From the NCBI RefSeq assembly GCF_025965855.1, contig NZ_JAOPWB010000007.1, positions 1 to 57,578 of the forward strand: DNA of 57,578 nucleotides, read 5' to 3'. This stretch comes from Mycobacterium sp. GTDB lineage: Bacteria; Actinomycetota; Actinomycetes; Mycobacteriales; Mycobacteriaceae. Under the pieces are notes generated by a model. That model saw nothing but the letters and a program-made list of their open reading frames with translations. It was not told where the DNA came from and searched no databases. The position numbers and the translations under genes were made by a program. Shown here piece after piece: positions 47,077-56,627 of the stretch; within the stretch, counting starts at the first letter, position 1; the number at the start of each line of letters is the position of its first letter.

Positions 47077-49323
47077 TCACTCCCCAACACCCAGTGCGAT
47101 GCGGTGACGGCCCGCCGGTACCGCCACCGTCAGCCCGGCCGGCTGGTCGTCGAGTTGCACCGCAGTCCCGTCGGGTAGCCCGGCAAGCGTGATCTGCGCG
47201 GCGGTGTCGGTGGCCACCATGATCGTCGACGACGGCAGCCCGGCCAGCCCGGCGCGCGCAACGTCGACAGTGAGGCCAGCGACCCCGGCGAGGCGCAGCG
47301 TCAGATACGGCAGCGCGCCGACGGGCCGTCCCACCTGCCAGTCCAGCTCGCTATACAGCCCGGGGGTCGGGTCGAAGTGCGGGACAAAGCCGCGGTGATG
47401 CCGAATCGTGTGCGTCGGGTCCGGGCGGGCATACGACCGCGCGTCGACCTCGGCCACGGCCCCGCGCCGCGCGGTCACCACGAGATCGGCCGTCAGCTCT
47501 GACAACCACCACACCTGGTGCGGCCCGATACCCAAATCCGCGCGCACCAATTGCGGATACCACGCGAACGTGATGTGGCCCGGATCGGCTTGGCGCAGAC
47601 CGGTTCCCATGTGCGAGATCGGGTCCTCGAACTTGTCCTGAAGCACCCAGGCGATGTGGTCCTCGAGCGGATAGACGGTGAACCGGTGGCGGTAGCCGAG
47701 GCGGTCGAGTTCGAGCACCTGCTCGGCCGCCGACGCGAACGGCACCAGTTCATCAACCAGCCCGTGCGCGATGACATACGGCAGCCAGCGGGCGTTCACC
47801 AGCAACTTCCAGGTGTCACCCTCCCGGGCGCAGGGCGAGTTCAGGTCAAGGTCGGCCGGGATGTCGACGTTGGGAATCAGCCGCACACCGCACGCCGGCG
47901 GACCGGCCAGGACCACCGCCTGCGAGAAGACCTGCGGATAGCTCAAGCCGAGCTTGTAGGCCGCGTACCCGCCCATCGAATAGCCGGAGATGACAGTGCG
48001 ATTCGGGTCGGTGCCCAGCTGTTCGGCCACCCGCGCCCACACTTCCCACACGTCGAGTTCGCCGGTGTCGAAGTACCAGGTCGACGGGCCCCGGGCCAGC
48101 GGCGTGACCACCACCGAGTCGCGGCCCTCGCAGACCTCGCGCAACAGCCGAGGGTCGATCGCCGCGAACTGGCTCTGCCCGAGCGCAAGCGAGTGCAACA
48201 ACAGTGTCAGCGGCAGCGCGCGGCCCGGCGCGTAACTCGACGGCAGGCAAATCGAATACGGCTGGACGCGGCCGAGGAACTGCGGCTTGGTGCTCAAAAT
48301 ATCGTCGGCGGCGATACCTTGCCCGAGCTCGACCGAGGACACGTACCAGCGGGTCGACGGGCCGGTGATCAGCGGCTCGGGCTCGGTGTCGCGCGCGGCG
48401 AGCTGCGCCCACGGCACGGTCAGCGCGAACGCGGACACGTCGCCGCTGCTCAGGGCCGCGGCCTGGGCCGAATCCGACCAGAAGTTCAGGTGCGGCGGCT
48501 CCTGCGCGTTGGTGCGAAACGCGACGTTGTAGACGTTGGGTTGGCCGGGCAGCGCGCCGCGCCCGGCGGGCACGTCGGCGAACTCCTCCCCCGCCGCGTT
48601 GGCCAACCCCGCAGCCAGCCGGACCGTCCAGCTCCCGGTCGGTTCCACCAAGGACCGCGGAACCTGCGCCAAAAACGACCGCGACTCCATGTCGACGCCG
48701 TGCTCGACCGGCGTCCTCACCTGGGTGGTCAGGTCGATCAGCGCGGCCCCGCTGCCCGACACCAGCAGGGCCATGTCGATGCCCTCCGAGCGCACGCCCG
48801 CCCCCGCGGGCCAGTCCGCGGTGGCCGTCCGGGCGGGGTCGGTGTCGAAGGTGAACAGCGCGATGGGAACCGAGGCGTCCAACAGCGTGTTCCAGTCGAC
48901 CCGCCACCACGTGTGGGTGTCGGTCAACCCGATGGCGACGCGGAAGATGTCGGCGCCGTTGCGGGCCGCGGGCCCATCGGGATAGACGTAGGTGCCCCGT
49001 GGCGGCGCCTGGATCTTCAGATCGCCGACCGGGATGCCCGTCGCGCCGTGGTCGTCGTATAGGAAGTCGGTCCAGAACAGGGCACCGCCGGCCAGCCGGC
49101 CCGCGCCGCAGGTGCGCGGAAAATCCTCGCCGAACGGCCAATTCGACGGCACGGGCAGCCGCGGCTCGGGACGGCGCGCCGCAGGGGGCACGCCCTCGGG
49201 CATCCCGTCGACGACGACGAGCTCGCCGGGCGGCGCCGGGGCGGGCGCAATGGGGCGCAACACCGCGTCGGCGATATGACGCGCGACGCGGAACGGGAGC
49301 AGCGTGAGGTCCAGGATCGACAC
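47077..49323 (-). CDS. large esterase/peptidase-like alpha/beta hydrolase with glucodextranase-type beta domain
   Basis: About 748 residues. Residues roughly 60-310 resemble the beta-rich C-terminal domain of glucodextranase (YVYPDGPAARNGADIFRVAIGLTDTHTWWRVDWNTLLD, PNVYNVAF). Residues about 340-600 form an alpha/beta hydrolase with the nucleophile elbow SGYSMGGYAAYKLGL, acid HGLVDELVPF and His in PLEDHIAW. The tail (600-748) has a further beta sandwich. The best start is uncertain: a TTG at 49332 and a GTG at 49323 are both possible. No strong signal peptide is visible, though the N-terminus is hydrophobic. It begins 33 nt after pepE and may share its transcript; the substrate is unknown, perhaps a carbohydrate ester or peptide. 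Confidence 0.78.
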   Translation of the reverse strand: MSILDLTLLPFRVARHIADAVLRPIAPAPAPPGELVVVDGMPEGVPPAARRPEPRLPVPSNWPFGEDFPRTCGAGRLAGGALFWTDFLYDDHGATGIPVGDLKIQAPPRGTYVYPDGPAARNGADIFRVAIGLTDTHTWWRVDWNTLLDASVPIALFTFDTDPARTATADWPAGAGVRSEGIDMALLVSGSGAALIDLTTQVRTPVEHGVDMESRSFLAQVPRSLVEPTGSWTVRLAAGLANAAGEEFADVPAGRGALPGQPNVYNVAFRTNAQEPPHLNFWSDSAQAAALSSGDVSAFALTVPWAQLAARDTEPEPLITGPSTRWYVSSVELGQGIAADDILSTKPQFLGRVQPYSICLPSSYAPGRALPLTLLLHSLALGQSQFAAIDPRLLREVCEGRDSVVVTPLARGPSTWYFDTGELDVWEVWARVAEQLGTDPNRTVISGYSMGGYAAYKLGLSYPQVFSQAVVLAGPPACGVRLIPNVDIPADLDLNSPCAREGDTWKLLVNARWLPYVIAHGLVDELVPFASAAEQVLELDRLGYRHRFTVYPLEDHIAWVLQDKFEDPISHMGTGLRQADPGHITFAWYPQLVRADLGIGPHQVWWLSELTADLVVTARRGAVAEVDARSYARPDPTHTIRHHRGFVPHFDPTPGLYSELDWQVGRPVGALPYLTLRLAGVAGLTVDVARAGLAGLPSSTIMVATDTAAQITLAGLPDGTAVQLDDQPAGLTVAVPAGRHRIALGVGE

Positions 49324-49356
49324 GCCGCCCAACCTACGCGGGAGGGATGACCCCAG

Positions 49357-50484
49357 CTAGGACGCGGGCACCACGATCATTTCGTGCGGCCGGTTGTTGA
49401 GGGCCAGCGCGCCGTCCTCGGTGACGACGACGATGTCCTCGATCCGGGCGCCCCACCGGCCGGGAAAGTAGATGCCGGGCTCGACGGAGAAGGCCATGCC
49501 CGCCGCCAACGGCACGTCGTTGCCGGCGACGATGTACGGCTCCTCATGCACCGACAGCCCGATGCCGTGCCCGGTGCGGTGCACGAAAAACTCCGCGAGC
49601 CCCGCCTCGGCCAGCACGTCGCGGGCGGCGGCGTCGACCTGCTCGGCGGTCACCCCGGGACGCACCGCGTCAAGGGCCGCGCGCTGGGCTCGTTGTAGCA
49701 CCGAATACTGTTGCGCCACATCGGCTCTGGGCTCACCGATGCTGTAGGTGCGGGTGGAGTCGGAGTGATAGCCGGGCTCGTAGGCTCCGCCGATGTCGAC
49801 GACGACGACGTCACCGACTTGCAATTCCCGATCCGAATAGCCGTGATGCGGGTCGGCCGCATGCGGTCCGGAGCCTACGATGATGAACGCCACCTCCGAA
49901 TGCCCTTCGGCGACAATCGCTTCGGCGATGTCGGCGGCGACGTCGGCCTCGGTGCGGCCCGGGCGCAGGAACTCGGGCACGCGGGCGTGCACCCTGTCGA
50001 TGGCCGCACCGGCCTTGCGCAGCGCGTCGACCTCGCATTCCTCCTTGACCATCCGCAATTCGCGCAGCACGTCGGTGGCCAGGACCGGAAGCACGCCAAG
50101 CACGTCGGCCAGCGGCAACAGGTGCAGCGCGGGCATGGAATCGGTGACGGCGGTCGCGGCGGGCCCGCCGCCCAAAGCGGCGCTCACCAATCGGTACGGA
50201 TCCTCGCCGTCGACCCAATCCCGCACCGCCAGGCCGAGTTCCGCAACGGCCGACCCCTTGAGGGAGGCCAGCTCAAGCCGGGGCACCACGACCGTCGCGT
50301 CGCCCAAGGCCGGCAACACCAGGGCGGTGAGCCGCTCGAGGGTCTGGGCGCGCGAGCCGACGAGGTAACGCAGGTCGCAGCCCGGGGTGATCACCAGGCC
50401 GGTGAGGCCGGCGTCGGCAGTCGCGGAGGCGGCCGCGGCCAGCCGGCGCGCATACACGCCCGCGTCGAATCGGTGGGAATCCAT
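49357..50484 (-). CDS. pepE: PepE, M24 family Xaa-Pro dipeptidase/aminopeptidase
   Basis: A 375-residue metallopeptidase with a creatinase-type N-terminal domain (1-130) and a pita-bread catalytic domain. Metal ligands are visible in VVVDIGG, DSTRTY, HRTGHGIGLSVHEEPY, VEPGIYFPG and ARIEDIVVV, that is Asp, Asp, His, Glu, Glu. It should hydrolyse peptides with proline at the second position, probably with Mn or Co. It corresponds to Rv2089c. It is divergent from the exonuclease gene with 103 nt between that carry a 13-bp inverted repeat. Confidence 0.95.
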   Translation of the reverse strand: MDSHRFDAGVYARRLAAAASATADAGLTGLVITPGCDLRYLVGSRAQTLERLTALVLPALGDATVVVPRLELASLKGSAVAELGLAVRDWVDGEDPYRLVSAALGGGPAATAVTDSMPALHLLPLADVLGVLPVLATDVLRELRMVKEECEVDALRKAGAAIDRVHARVPEFLRPGRTEADVAADIAEAIVAEGHSEVAFIIVGSGPHAADPHHGYSDRELQVGDVVVVDIGGAYEPGYHSDSTRTYSIGEPRADVAQQYSVLQRAQRAALDAVRPGVTAEQVDAAARDVLAEAGLAEFFVHRTGHGIGLSVHEEPYIVAGNDVPLAAGMAFSVEPGIYFPGRWGARIEDIVVVTEDGALALNNRPHEMIVVPAS

Positions 50485-50509
50485 GGCAGTGAGGCTAACC
50501 CGCTCGGTT

Positions 50510-50564
50510 GAACGTCGACTTGTTGCGCCGATTTAGCTGAGTGGTCAACATCAAGTCGACGTTC
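50510..50564. repeat. 13-bp perfect inverted repeat in the pepE/exonuclease divergent promoter
   Basis: GAACGTCGACTTG at 50510-50522 and CAAGTCGACGTTC at 50552-50564 are exact inverted copies separated by 29 nt. It lies between two divergent starts, so it may be an operator for either gene or a stem-loop in one leader. No regulator is identified. Confidence 0.65.
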
Positions 50565-50587
50565 GGCGGCGTGAGACCATAGCCCGC

Positions 50588-51544
50588 ATGCCCGCACCCG
50601 TGTTGCTGCTCGACGGCGCCAGCATGTGGTTCCGCTCGTACTTCGGGGTGCCGTCGTCGATCACCTCCCCCGACGGCCGGCCCGTCAACGCCGTGCGCGG
50701 GTTCATCGACGCGATGGCCGTCGTGATCACCCAACAACGGCCCGGCCGGCTGGTGGTGTGCCTGGACCTGGATTGGCGGCCGCAATTCCGGGTGGACCTC
50801 ATCCCGTCCTACAAGGCGCACCGGGTCGCCGAGCCGGAGCCGGAAGGCGAGCCGGACATCGAGGAAGTGCCCGACGACCTGACGCCACAGATCGACATGA
50901 TCATGGAACTGCTGGACGCGTTCGGGATCCCGACGGCCGGCGCGGAGGGTTTCGAGGCCGACGACGTGCTGGGCACGCTGGCGGCGCGGGAACGCACCGA
51001 CCCGGTCGTCGTGGTCAGCGGAGACCGCGACCTGCTGCAGGTGGTGACCGACGATCCCGTCCCGGTTCGGGTGCTCTACCTGGGCCGCGGGCTGACCAAG
51101 GCCACCTTGTTCGGGCCGGCCGAAGTGACCGAACACTACGGCGTCCCGCGGGAACGGGCGGGGCCGGCCTACGCCGAGCTCGCGCTGCTGCGCGGCGATC
51201 CGTCCGACGGCCTGCCCGGTGTGCCGGGCGTCGGTGAGAAGACGGCGGCCGCGCTGCTGGCCCAGCACGGTTCGCTGGACCGGATCCTGGCCGCCGCCCA
51301 CGACCCAAAGTCCAAGATGGCCAAGGGTTTGCGCGCGAAGCTCCTGAGCGCCACCGATTACATCGAGGCCGCCGGCCGCGTGGTGCGGGTGGCCACCGAT
51401 GCGCCGGTCGCGTTGTCGACGTCCACCGATGCCCTACCGCTGGCCGCGGTCCATCCGAAACGCACCGCCGAATTGGCGACCGAACTCGGCGTCGGGTCGC
51501 CGATCGCCCGCCTGCAGAAGGCGCTCGACGCGCTGCCCGGCTGA
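50588..51544 (+). CDS. 5'-3' exonuclease (PolI-type FEN domain protein)
   Basis: A 318-residue stand-alone 5'-3' exonuclease: [15 protein letters not shown] at the N-terminus, [31 protein letters not shown] with acidic metal ligands, and the helix-hairpin-helix region [16 protein letters not shown]. This FEN/PIN fold removes flaps or RNA primers and is the counterpart of Rv2090. It has no polymerase domain, so it may assist PolA, RNase H or DNA repair. It converges with the DUF4333 gene with only 6 nt between stops. Confidence 0.94.
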   Translation: MPAPVLLLDGASMWFRSYFGVPSSITSPDGRPVNAVRGFIDAMAVVITQQRPGRLVVCLDLDWRPQFRVDLIPSYKAHRVAEPEPEGEPDIEEVPDDLTPQIDMIMELLDAFGIPTAGAEGFEADDVLGTLAARERTDPVVVVSGDRDLLQVVTDDPVPVRVLYLGRGLTKATLFGPAEVTEHYGVPRERAGPAYAELALLRGDPSDGLPGVPGVGEKTAAALLAQHGSLDRILAAAHDPKSKMAKGLRAKLLSATDYIEAAGRVVRVATDAPVALSTSTDALPLAAVHPKRTAELATELGVGSPIARLQKALDALPG

Positions 51545-51550
51545 CCGCCT

Positions 51551-52312
51551 CTACTGGGGCCGGCCCACCTCGTAGGTGCCCTTGCTGTCCTGGAAGGTCA
51601 CCGTCACGTGCTTCTTGGCGCCGTCGATGTTGACGTCGCAGTCGAACGTGCCGCCCTTCTTGACGACGGGGTCCTGGCCGTGGTTGCACGAGACGTCTTT
51701 GACGTTCTTGGCGCCGTAGCCGTTGGTCTCGTCGCTGAGGACCTGCTGGACACCGGCCTGCGCCTTGCTGACGTCCAGTTTGGTGGTGACGAAAAACCCG
51801 GGCTGCCAGAAGCCGAGCACCAGCACGACCGCGATCAGCAGCAAGGCGATCACGCCGGCCACGCCGCCGATCAGCGCCATCGAGCGCTTCTTCCCGGGCT
51901 GTTGCTCGTAGGGGGGGTACTGCTGCGGGTATTGGCCGGGCTGTCCGTATTGACCCGGCTGACCGTATTGGCCGTACTGTCCGGGCTGGCCGTACTGGCC
52001 CGGTTGGGCGTACTGGCCGTACTGGCCGGGCGCGGCGTACTGCGTGGGCTGTTCACCGTACTGCGCGGGTTGGCCGTAGCCGGGCTGCTGGGGGTACTGC
52101 TGCGGGTATGCCTGCTCGGCCGGCTGCTGTTGGTATTGCGGGTACTCGGCGGGCGGCGTGTAGGCCGGAGCCTGCCAGGTGTGCTCCTGGCCCGGCTGCT
52201 GGTGCGGCTGCCAGGGCGACGGCGCGACCTGGGTGGGCTCCGAGGACTGATCGCCGGTCTGACCGGGCGGCTGCCACTGGTGGCCCGGGTCCGATCCCTG
52301 CGGTCCGCTCAT
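51551..52312 (-). CDS. DUF4333 membrane-anchored protein with Q/Y/G/P-rich N-terminus (Rv2091c-like)
   Basis: The 253-residue protein has a long N-terminal cytoplasmic region rich in Gln, Pro, Tyr and Gly (about 1-140), a basic stop (GKKRS), a membrane helix (about 145-168: [24 protein letters not shown]), and an extracytoplasmic DUF4333 domain (about 172-253) with two cysteines, CNHGQDP and FDCDVNIDG, that could form a disulfide. The family is actinobacterial and its function is not known. A strong AGGAGAG lies before the ATG. It is 56 nt downstream of helY. Confidence 0.92.
   Translation of the reverse strand: MSGPQGSDPGHQWQPPGQTGDQSSEPTQVAPSPWQPHQQPGQEHTWQAPAYTPPAEYPQYQQQPAEQAYPQQYPQQPGYGQPAQYGEQPTQYAAPGQYGQYAQPGQYGQPGQYGQYGQPGQYGQPGQYPQQYPPYEQQPGKKRSMALIGGVAGVIALLLIAVVLVLGFWQPGFFVTTKLDVSKAQAGVQQVLSDETNGYGAKNVKDVSCNHGQDPVVKKGGTFDCDVNIDGAKKHVTVTFQDSKGTYEVGRPQ
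51905..52045 (-). repeat. short QYGQPG-type coding repeats
   Basis: The DUF4333 gene contains repeated units of QYGQ/QPGQYGQ encoded by near-identical 12-18 nt blocks, about eight in a row. The stretch is intrinsically disordered and low complexity. Such tracts commonly vary in length between strains. Confidence 0.75.
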
Positions 52313-52368
52313 TCTTTCTCTCCTCAGTTCCCTTGTGTCCTGGCCCTGTAACGGTAGCTCGGCCCAGC

Positions 52369-55158
52369 CTACCCGGCGTCAACTGCGACGACGCCGCGCC
52401 GGACGTCATTGATGGCGCGCTTGGCGGCGGCGCGAAGCTCGGCATCCGGTGCGGCGTTGCGAACCTGGTCCAACAGGTCGAGCACCTGGCGGCACCACCG
52501 CACGAAGTCCCCGGCCGACAACGGCGAGCCGGCACCCTGAGCGTCGGCGGCGGCCAGCGCCGCGGCCAGATCTCCCGTCCGGGCCCACCGGTAGATGACG
52601 TTGACGAAGCCGTCATCGGGTTCGCGGCTCAGGGCGATCCGGTGCGCCTGCTCGTCGGCGCGCAGCCCGGCCGACAGCCTCGACGTGTGCTGCAGCGCCT
52701 GCCGCAGCCGCTGTGTGGGCACCTCCGCGGCCAATGCGGCACCGGCGCCGTCGCCGCCGCGGGACTCGTAGAGCACCGCCGAGATCACAGCCGCCAACTC
52801 GGCCGGCTGCAAACCCGCCCACGCGCCGGTGCGCAGGCATTCGGCGACCAACAGGTCGCTCTCGCTGTAGATGCGGGCCAGCAGCCGGCCGTCGTCGGTG
52901 ACGTGGGGGTCGGTGGCCGGACCCTGGATGAAGCCGCGTTCGGTGAGCAACCCGACGATCCGGTCAAACGTGCGGGCCAACGAATTGGTGGCGGCGCCGA
53001 CCTTTTTCTCCAGTTGCGCGTTGTCGCGTTCGACGCCCAGGTACCGCTCGGCCTGGCGCAGCTGGGGTTCGAGGTTGGGGGCGCTGTGCGCGGGGTGCCG
53101 GCGCAGCTCCGCCCGGACCGACGCCAGCTCCGGGTCGTGGAACGCACCGTACGCGCCATCCCCATCACCGCGACCGCCGCGACGCGTGGCCGGAATGGCC
53201 AGCCCGGCGGCGGCCGACCGCAGCGCCGAGGCCAGGTCGCGGCGCACTCGTGGCTGGCGGTGTTCGACGCGCTTGGGCAACGACATCGAACCGACCGGTG
53301 CCGTCGCGCCCGAATAGTCCGCCGACGAAATCCGCCCCGCCCACCGGTTTTCGGTGAGGACCAGCGGGCGCGGGTCGGAGCTGTCGCGGGCCGACTCCAG
53401 CACAACCGCGAGCCCGCCGCGCCGGCCGTGCGTGATGTTGATGATGTCGCCCCGGCGCAGCGCGGCCAGCGCATCGCTGGCGGCTTGCCGCCGCTGCAGC
53501 CGCGACGCGCGGGACTGCGCGCGCTCCATCTCGGAGATCCGCGCACGCAGCCGCGCGTATTCGAAGATGGGCGCGTCCTGTCCGCCGAGCTCGGCGGCGA
53601 TCTCGTCGAGCATCCGCTGGCCGCGCTCGATGCCGCGGACCAGGCCGACGACCGAGCGGTCGGCCTGATACTGGGCGAACGATTGCTCAAGCAACTGGTG
53701 CGCCTGTTCCGGGCCCATCCGGTGCACCAGGTTGATCGTCATGTTGTACGACGGGGCGAACGAACTGCGCAGCGGGAAGGTGCGCGTGGAGGCCAGGCCG
53801 GCCACCGCGGAGGGTTCGGTGGTTTCGTCGCTGGGATTCCAGAGCACCACCGCGTGGCCCTCGACGTCGATGCCGCGCCTGCCGGCGCGGCCGGTCAGCT
53901 GCGTGTACTCCCCCGGCGTCAGCGGCACGTGCTGCTCACCGTTGAACTTGACCAGCCGCTCGAGCACCACCGTGCGCGCGGGCATGTTGATGCCCAGCGC
54001 CAGGGTTTCGGTGGCGAACACCGCCTTGACCAGGCCGGCGGTGAACAGCTCCTCGACCGTGTGCCGGAACACCGGCAACATCCCGGCGTGGTGGGCCGCC
54101 AATCCGCGCAGCAATCCCTCCCGCCACTCGTAGTAGCCGAGCACCGCCAGGTCGGAGTCGGCCAGGTCCCCGCACCGGTGGTCGATCACCTCGGCGATCT
54201 GCGCGCGCTCCTCCTCGGTGGTCAGCCGCAGCGGCGACCGCAGGCACTGCTGGACGGCGGCGTCACAACCGGCCCGGGAGAACACGAACGTGATCGCCGG
54301 AAGCAGCCCCTGTGAATCCAGGATCGCGATCACGTCGGGCCTCGCGGGCGGCCGGTAGAAGCGCGGCCGGCCGGAACCGGCCCGCGAACCTCCTCCTCTT
54401 CCCGCCTGCCGGCGGGGACCACGCCCGTCCGACATCCGGTCCGCCTCGCGGCGATGGGCGATGTGGCGCAACAGGTCTGGGTCGACGCGAAACTGGTGCT
54501 TCTCGGCGGGCTCGTCGGCGTCCCGATAGTCGAACAGGTCGAACAGACGCTTGCCCACCAACACGTGTTGCCACAGCGGGACGGGCCGGTGTTCGTCGAC
54601 GACGACGGTGGTGTCGCCGCGGACGGTCTGGATCCAGCCCCCGAACTCCTCGGCGTTGCTCACCGTCGCCGAGAGGCTGACCAGCCGCACCTCGTCGGGC
54701 AGGTGCAGGATCACCTCCTCCCACACCGGGCCTCGCATCCGGTCGGCCAGGAAATGCACCTCGTCCATCACCACGTAGGAAAGCCCTTGCAGCGCAGGCG
54801 AATCGGCGTAGAGCATGTTGCGCAGCACCTCGGTGGTCATCACCACGACGGGCGCGTCGCCGTTCACCGACATGTCGCCGGTCAGCAGCCCGATCCGGTC
54901 GCGGCCGTAGCGCGCGGTCAGGTCGGTGTGCTTCTGGTTGCTCAAAGCCTTGAGCGGTGTCGTGTAAAAGCATTTGCCGCCGGACGCCAGCGCCAGGTGC
55001 ACGGCGAATTCGCCGACCACCGTTTTGCCGGCGCCGGTCGGCGCGCACACCAGCACGCCGTGGCCTCGTTCCAGCGCCGCGCAGGCCCGCTGCTGAAAGT
55101 CGTCGAGCGAAAAACTCAGTTCGGCGGCGAACCGCGCCAGCTCGGGCAGTTCGGTCAC
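52369..55158 (-). CDS. helY: HelY, Ski2-like DEAD/DEVH-box helicase
   Basis: A 929-residue superfamily 2 helicase from the GTG at 55158: [28 protein letters not shown] (Q motif and Walker A), [15 protein letters not shown] (Walker B DEVH), VSLSATVSN (motif III), [27 protein letters not shown] and [20 protein letters not shown] (motif VI). The C-terminal half has the ring and DSHCT regions of Ski2/Mtr4-like enzymes, so RNA unwinding for turnover or processing is likely. The frame extends to 55224, but the GTG start matches the N-terminus of M. tuberculosis HelY (Rv2092c). It follows tatC with an 87-nt gap. Confidence 0.96.
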   Translation of the reverse strand: MTELPELARFAAELSFSLDDFQQRACAALERGHGVLVCAPTGAGKTVVGEFAVHLALASGGKCFYTTPLKALSNQKHTDLTARYGRDRIGLLTGDMSVNGDAPVVVMTTEVLRNMLYADSPALQGLSYVVMDEVHFLADRMRGPVWEEVILHLPDEVRLVSLSATVSNAEEFGGWIQTVRGDTTVVVDEHRPVPLWQHVLVGKRLFDLFDYRDADEPAEKHQFRVDPDLLRHIAHRREADRMSDGRGPRRQAGRGGGSRAGSGRPRFYRPPARPDVIAILDSQGLLPAITFVFSRAGCDAAVQQCLRSPLRLTTEEERAQIAEVIDHRCGDLADSDLAVLGYYEWREGLLRGLAAHHAGMLPVFRHTVEELFTAGLVKAVFATETLALGINMPARTVVLERLVKFNGEQHVPLTPGEYTQLTGRAGRRGIDVEGHAVVLWNPSDETTEPSAVAGLASTRTFPLRSSFAPSYNMTINLVHRMGPEQAHQLLEQSFAQYQADRSVVGLVRGIERGQRMLDEIAAELGGQDAPIFEYARLRARISEMERAQSRASRLQRRQAASDALAALRRGDIINITHGRRGGLAVVLESARDSSDPRPLVLTENRWAGRISSADYSGATAPVGSMSLPKRVEHRQPRVRRDLASALRSAAAGLAIPATRRGGRGDGDGAYGAFHDPELASVRAELRRHPAHSAPNLEPQLRQAERYLGVERDNAQLEKKVGAATNSLARTFDRIVGLLTERGFIQGPATDPHVTDDGRLLARIYSESDLLVAECLRTGAWAGLQPAELAAVISAVLYESRGGDGAGAALAAEVPTQRLRQALQHTSRLSAGLRADEQAHRIALSREPDDGFVNVIYRWARTGDLAAALAAADAQGAGSPLSAGDFVRWCRQVLDLLDQVRNAAPDAELRAAAKRAINDVRRGVVAVDAG

Positions 55159-55245
55159 GCCGCTGCCGGATCGCGCGAGGGTGCGCAAATGTACGTCAAC
55201 ATCGGCGTGTCGGTGCACAGACACGCACGCTCGCGCGAAGGGGAA

Positions 55246-56214
55246 CTACGTGACATCGTCATGCTGACCGGCGGTGAACGAGGGCTCCGGGATCTGCTCC
55301 GATATCGGCGCCGGCGGCTCGATCACCGACGCCTCGTCGTCGGGAATCGTGACCTGGGCTTCGCGCTTGGCCTTCCGCCTGTCGTGCAGTCGGGCGATCT
55401 GGATGGCGAACTCGAGGAGCACCGACAGCGCAATCCCGAGCGCCGTCATCGAAAACGGGTCGGAGCCGGGCGTGAAGATCGCGGCGAAGGCGAACATGCC
55501 GAAGATCAGCCCGCGCCGCCACGACTTGAGCCGCTGGTAGGTCAGCGCGCCCGTCATGTTGAGCATCACGATCAGCAGCGGGAACTCGAAGCTGACCCCG
55601 AAAACGATCAGCAGGTTGATCAGGAAGCCGAAATACCGGTCCCCGGACAGCGCGGTGACCTGTACGTCGCTGCCGACGGTCAACAAGAACCCCAGCGCCT
55701 TCGACAGCACCAAGTAGGCCAGCACGGCGCCGACGACGAACAACACCGCGGCCGGCACCACGAACCCGACCGCGAAGCGGCGCTCCTTCTGGTAGAGCCC
55801 GGGCGTGATGAACGCCCACAGCTCGTAGAACCACACCGGGCAGGCCAGCACGAGCCCGGCCGTAAGCCCGACCTTGAGGCGCAACATGAATTGGTCGAAC
55901 GGCGCGGTGGCCAGCAGCCGGCACTGCCCGTCGGCGCTGATGGTGGCCCGCGCCGATTGCGGCAGCGAACAATACGGATGGCGCAACCACTCGCCGAGGC
56001 TTTCCAGCCCGAAGATCGAATGCGAGTACCAGACGAACCCGAAAATCGTCGTGACCAGGATCGCGGCCAGCGAGATCAGCAGCCGGGTGCGCAGCTCGGT
56101 CAGGTGATCGACCAGCGACATCGTCGCGTCCGGGTTGGAGCGGCTGCGCCTATTGCGAGGGTTGAGCCGTCTCAGCAGGCCGGCGGTGCGCGCTGAAACC
56201 TTGAAGCCTTTCAC
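55246..56214 (-). CDS. tatC: TatC, Sec-independent translocase subunit
   Basis: The 322-residue protein has six membrane helices and the diagnostic N-terminal segment [14 protein letters not shown], the cytoplasmic residues that read the twin-arginine signal, followed by [42 protein letters not shown] basic N-terminal extension (about 30 residues) and a polar C-terminal tail (about 55 residues) flank the core. It starts at a GTG, 50 nt after tatA, in the conserved order pafC-tatA-tatC-helY. TatC forms the receptor of the Tat pathway, which in mycobacteria exports phospholipases and, where present, BlaC. Confidence 0.97.
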   Translation of the reverse strand: MKGFKVSARTAGLLRRLNPRNRRSRSNPDATMSLVDHLTELRTRLLISLAAILVTTIFGFVWYSHSIFGLESLGEWLRHPYCSLPQSARATISADGQCRLLATAPFDQFMLRLKVGLTAGLVLACPVWFYELWAFITPGLYQKERRFAVGFVVPAAVLFVVGAVLAYLVLSKALGFLLTVGSDVQVTALSGDRYFGFLINLLIVFGVSFEFPLLIVMLNMTGALTYQRLKSWRRGLIFGMFAFAAIFTPGSDPFSMTALGIALSVLLEFAIQIARLHDRRKAKREAQVTIPDDEASVIEPPAPISEQIPEPSFTAGQHDDVT

Positions 56215-56264
56215 GGGGGTCGGTAGCGGCCGGTCAGTGGCGCTCGGGCACCGCGGCGACGCGG

Positions 56265-56519
56265 CTAGGCCGGGCGCGCTTCGGTGTGCCCCTGCTCGGT
56301 GGCCGCCGGCGGGTCGACCCGCTGCGACTGCACGGGCTGCGGAGTTTCGAGAGAAGGCGTTTCGGGCTTGCCTTCGGTCTGCATTTCACGGATTTCCGAC
56401 TTGAAGATGCGCATCGACTTGCCCAACGAGCGCGCCGCATCGGGGAGCTTCTTGGCACCGAACAGCAGGATCACTACGACAGCGAGGATCGCCCAGTGCC
56501 ACGGACTAAGACTGCCCAC
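56265..56519 (-). CDS. tatA: TatA, Sec-independent translocase subunit
   Basis: An 84-residue TatA: a short N-terminal membrane helix ([15 protein letters not shown]), the hinge [27 protein letters not shown] as the amphipathic helix, and a polar acidic tail. It oligomerises to form the export pore with TatC. The GTG start at 56519 is supported by GGAGG 8 nt upstream (56528-56532). It lies between pafC and tatC. Confidence 0.97.
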   Translation of the reverse strand: MGSLSPWHWAILAVVVILLFGAKKLPDAARSLGKSMRIFKSEIREMQTEGKPETPSLETPQPVQSQRVDPPAATEQGHTEARPA

Positions 56520-56627
56520 TTTGATTACCTCCAGACATCCACCCGATGCTACCGCAGCGCAGCGTTGCGCCGGTGTGCCCGCGCCACGGCGTGGTGAGCC
56601 CCAACGGCGCCGCGGCCCGGGCTTCTT

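Noticed and set aside
51905..52045. Possible CRISPR array
   Set aside because: The units are short, without spacers, and encode QYGQPG repeats in frame within the DUF4333 protein.
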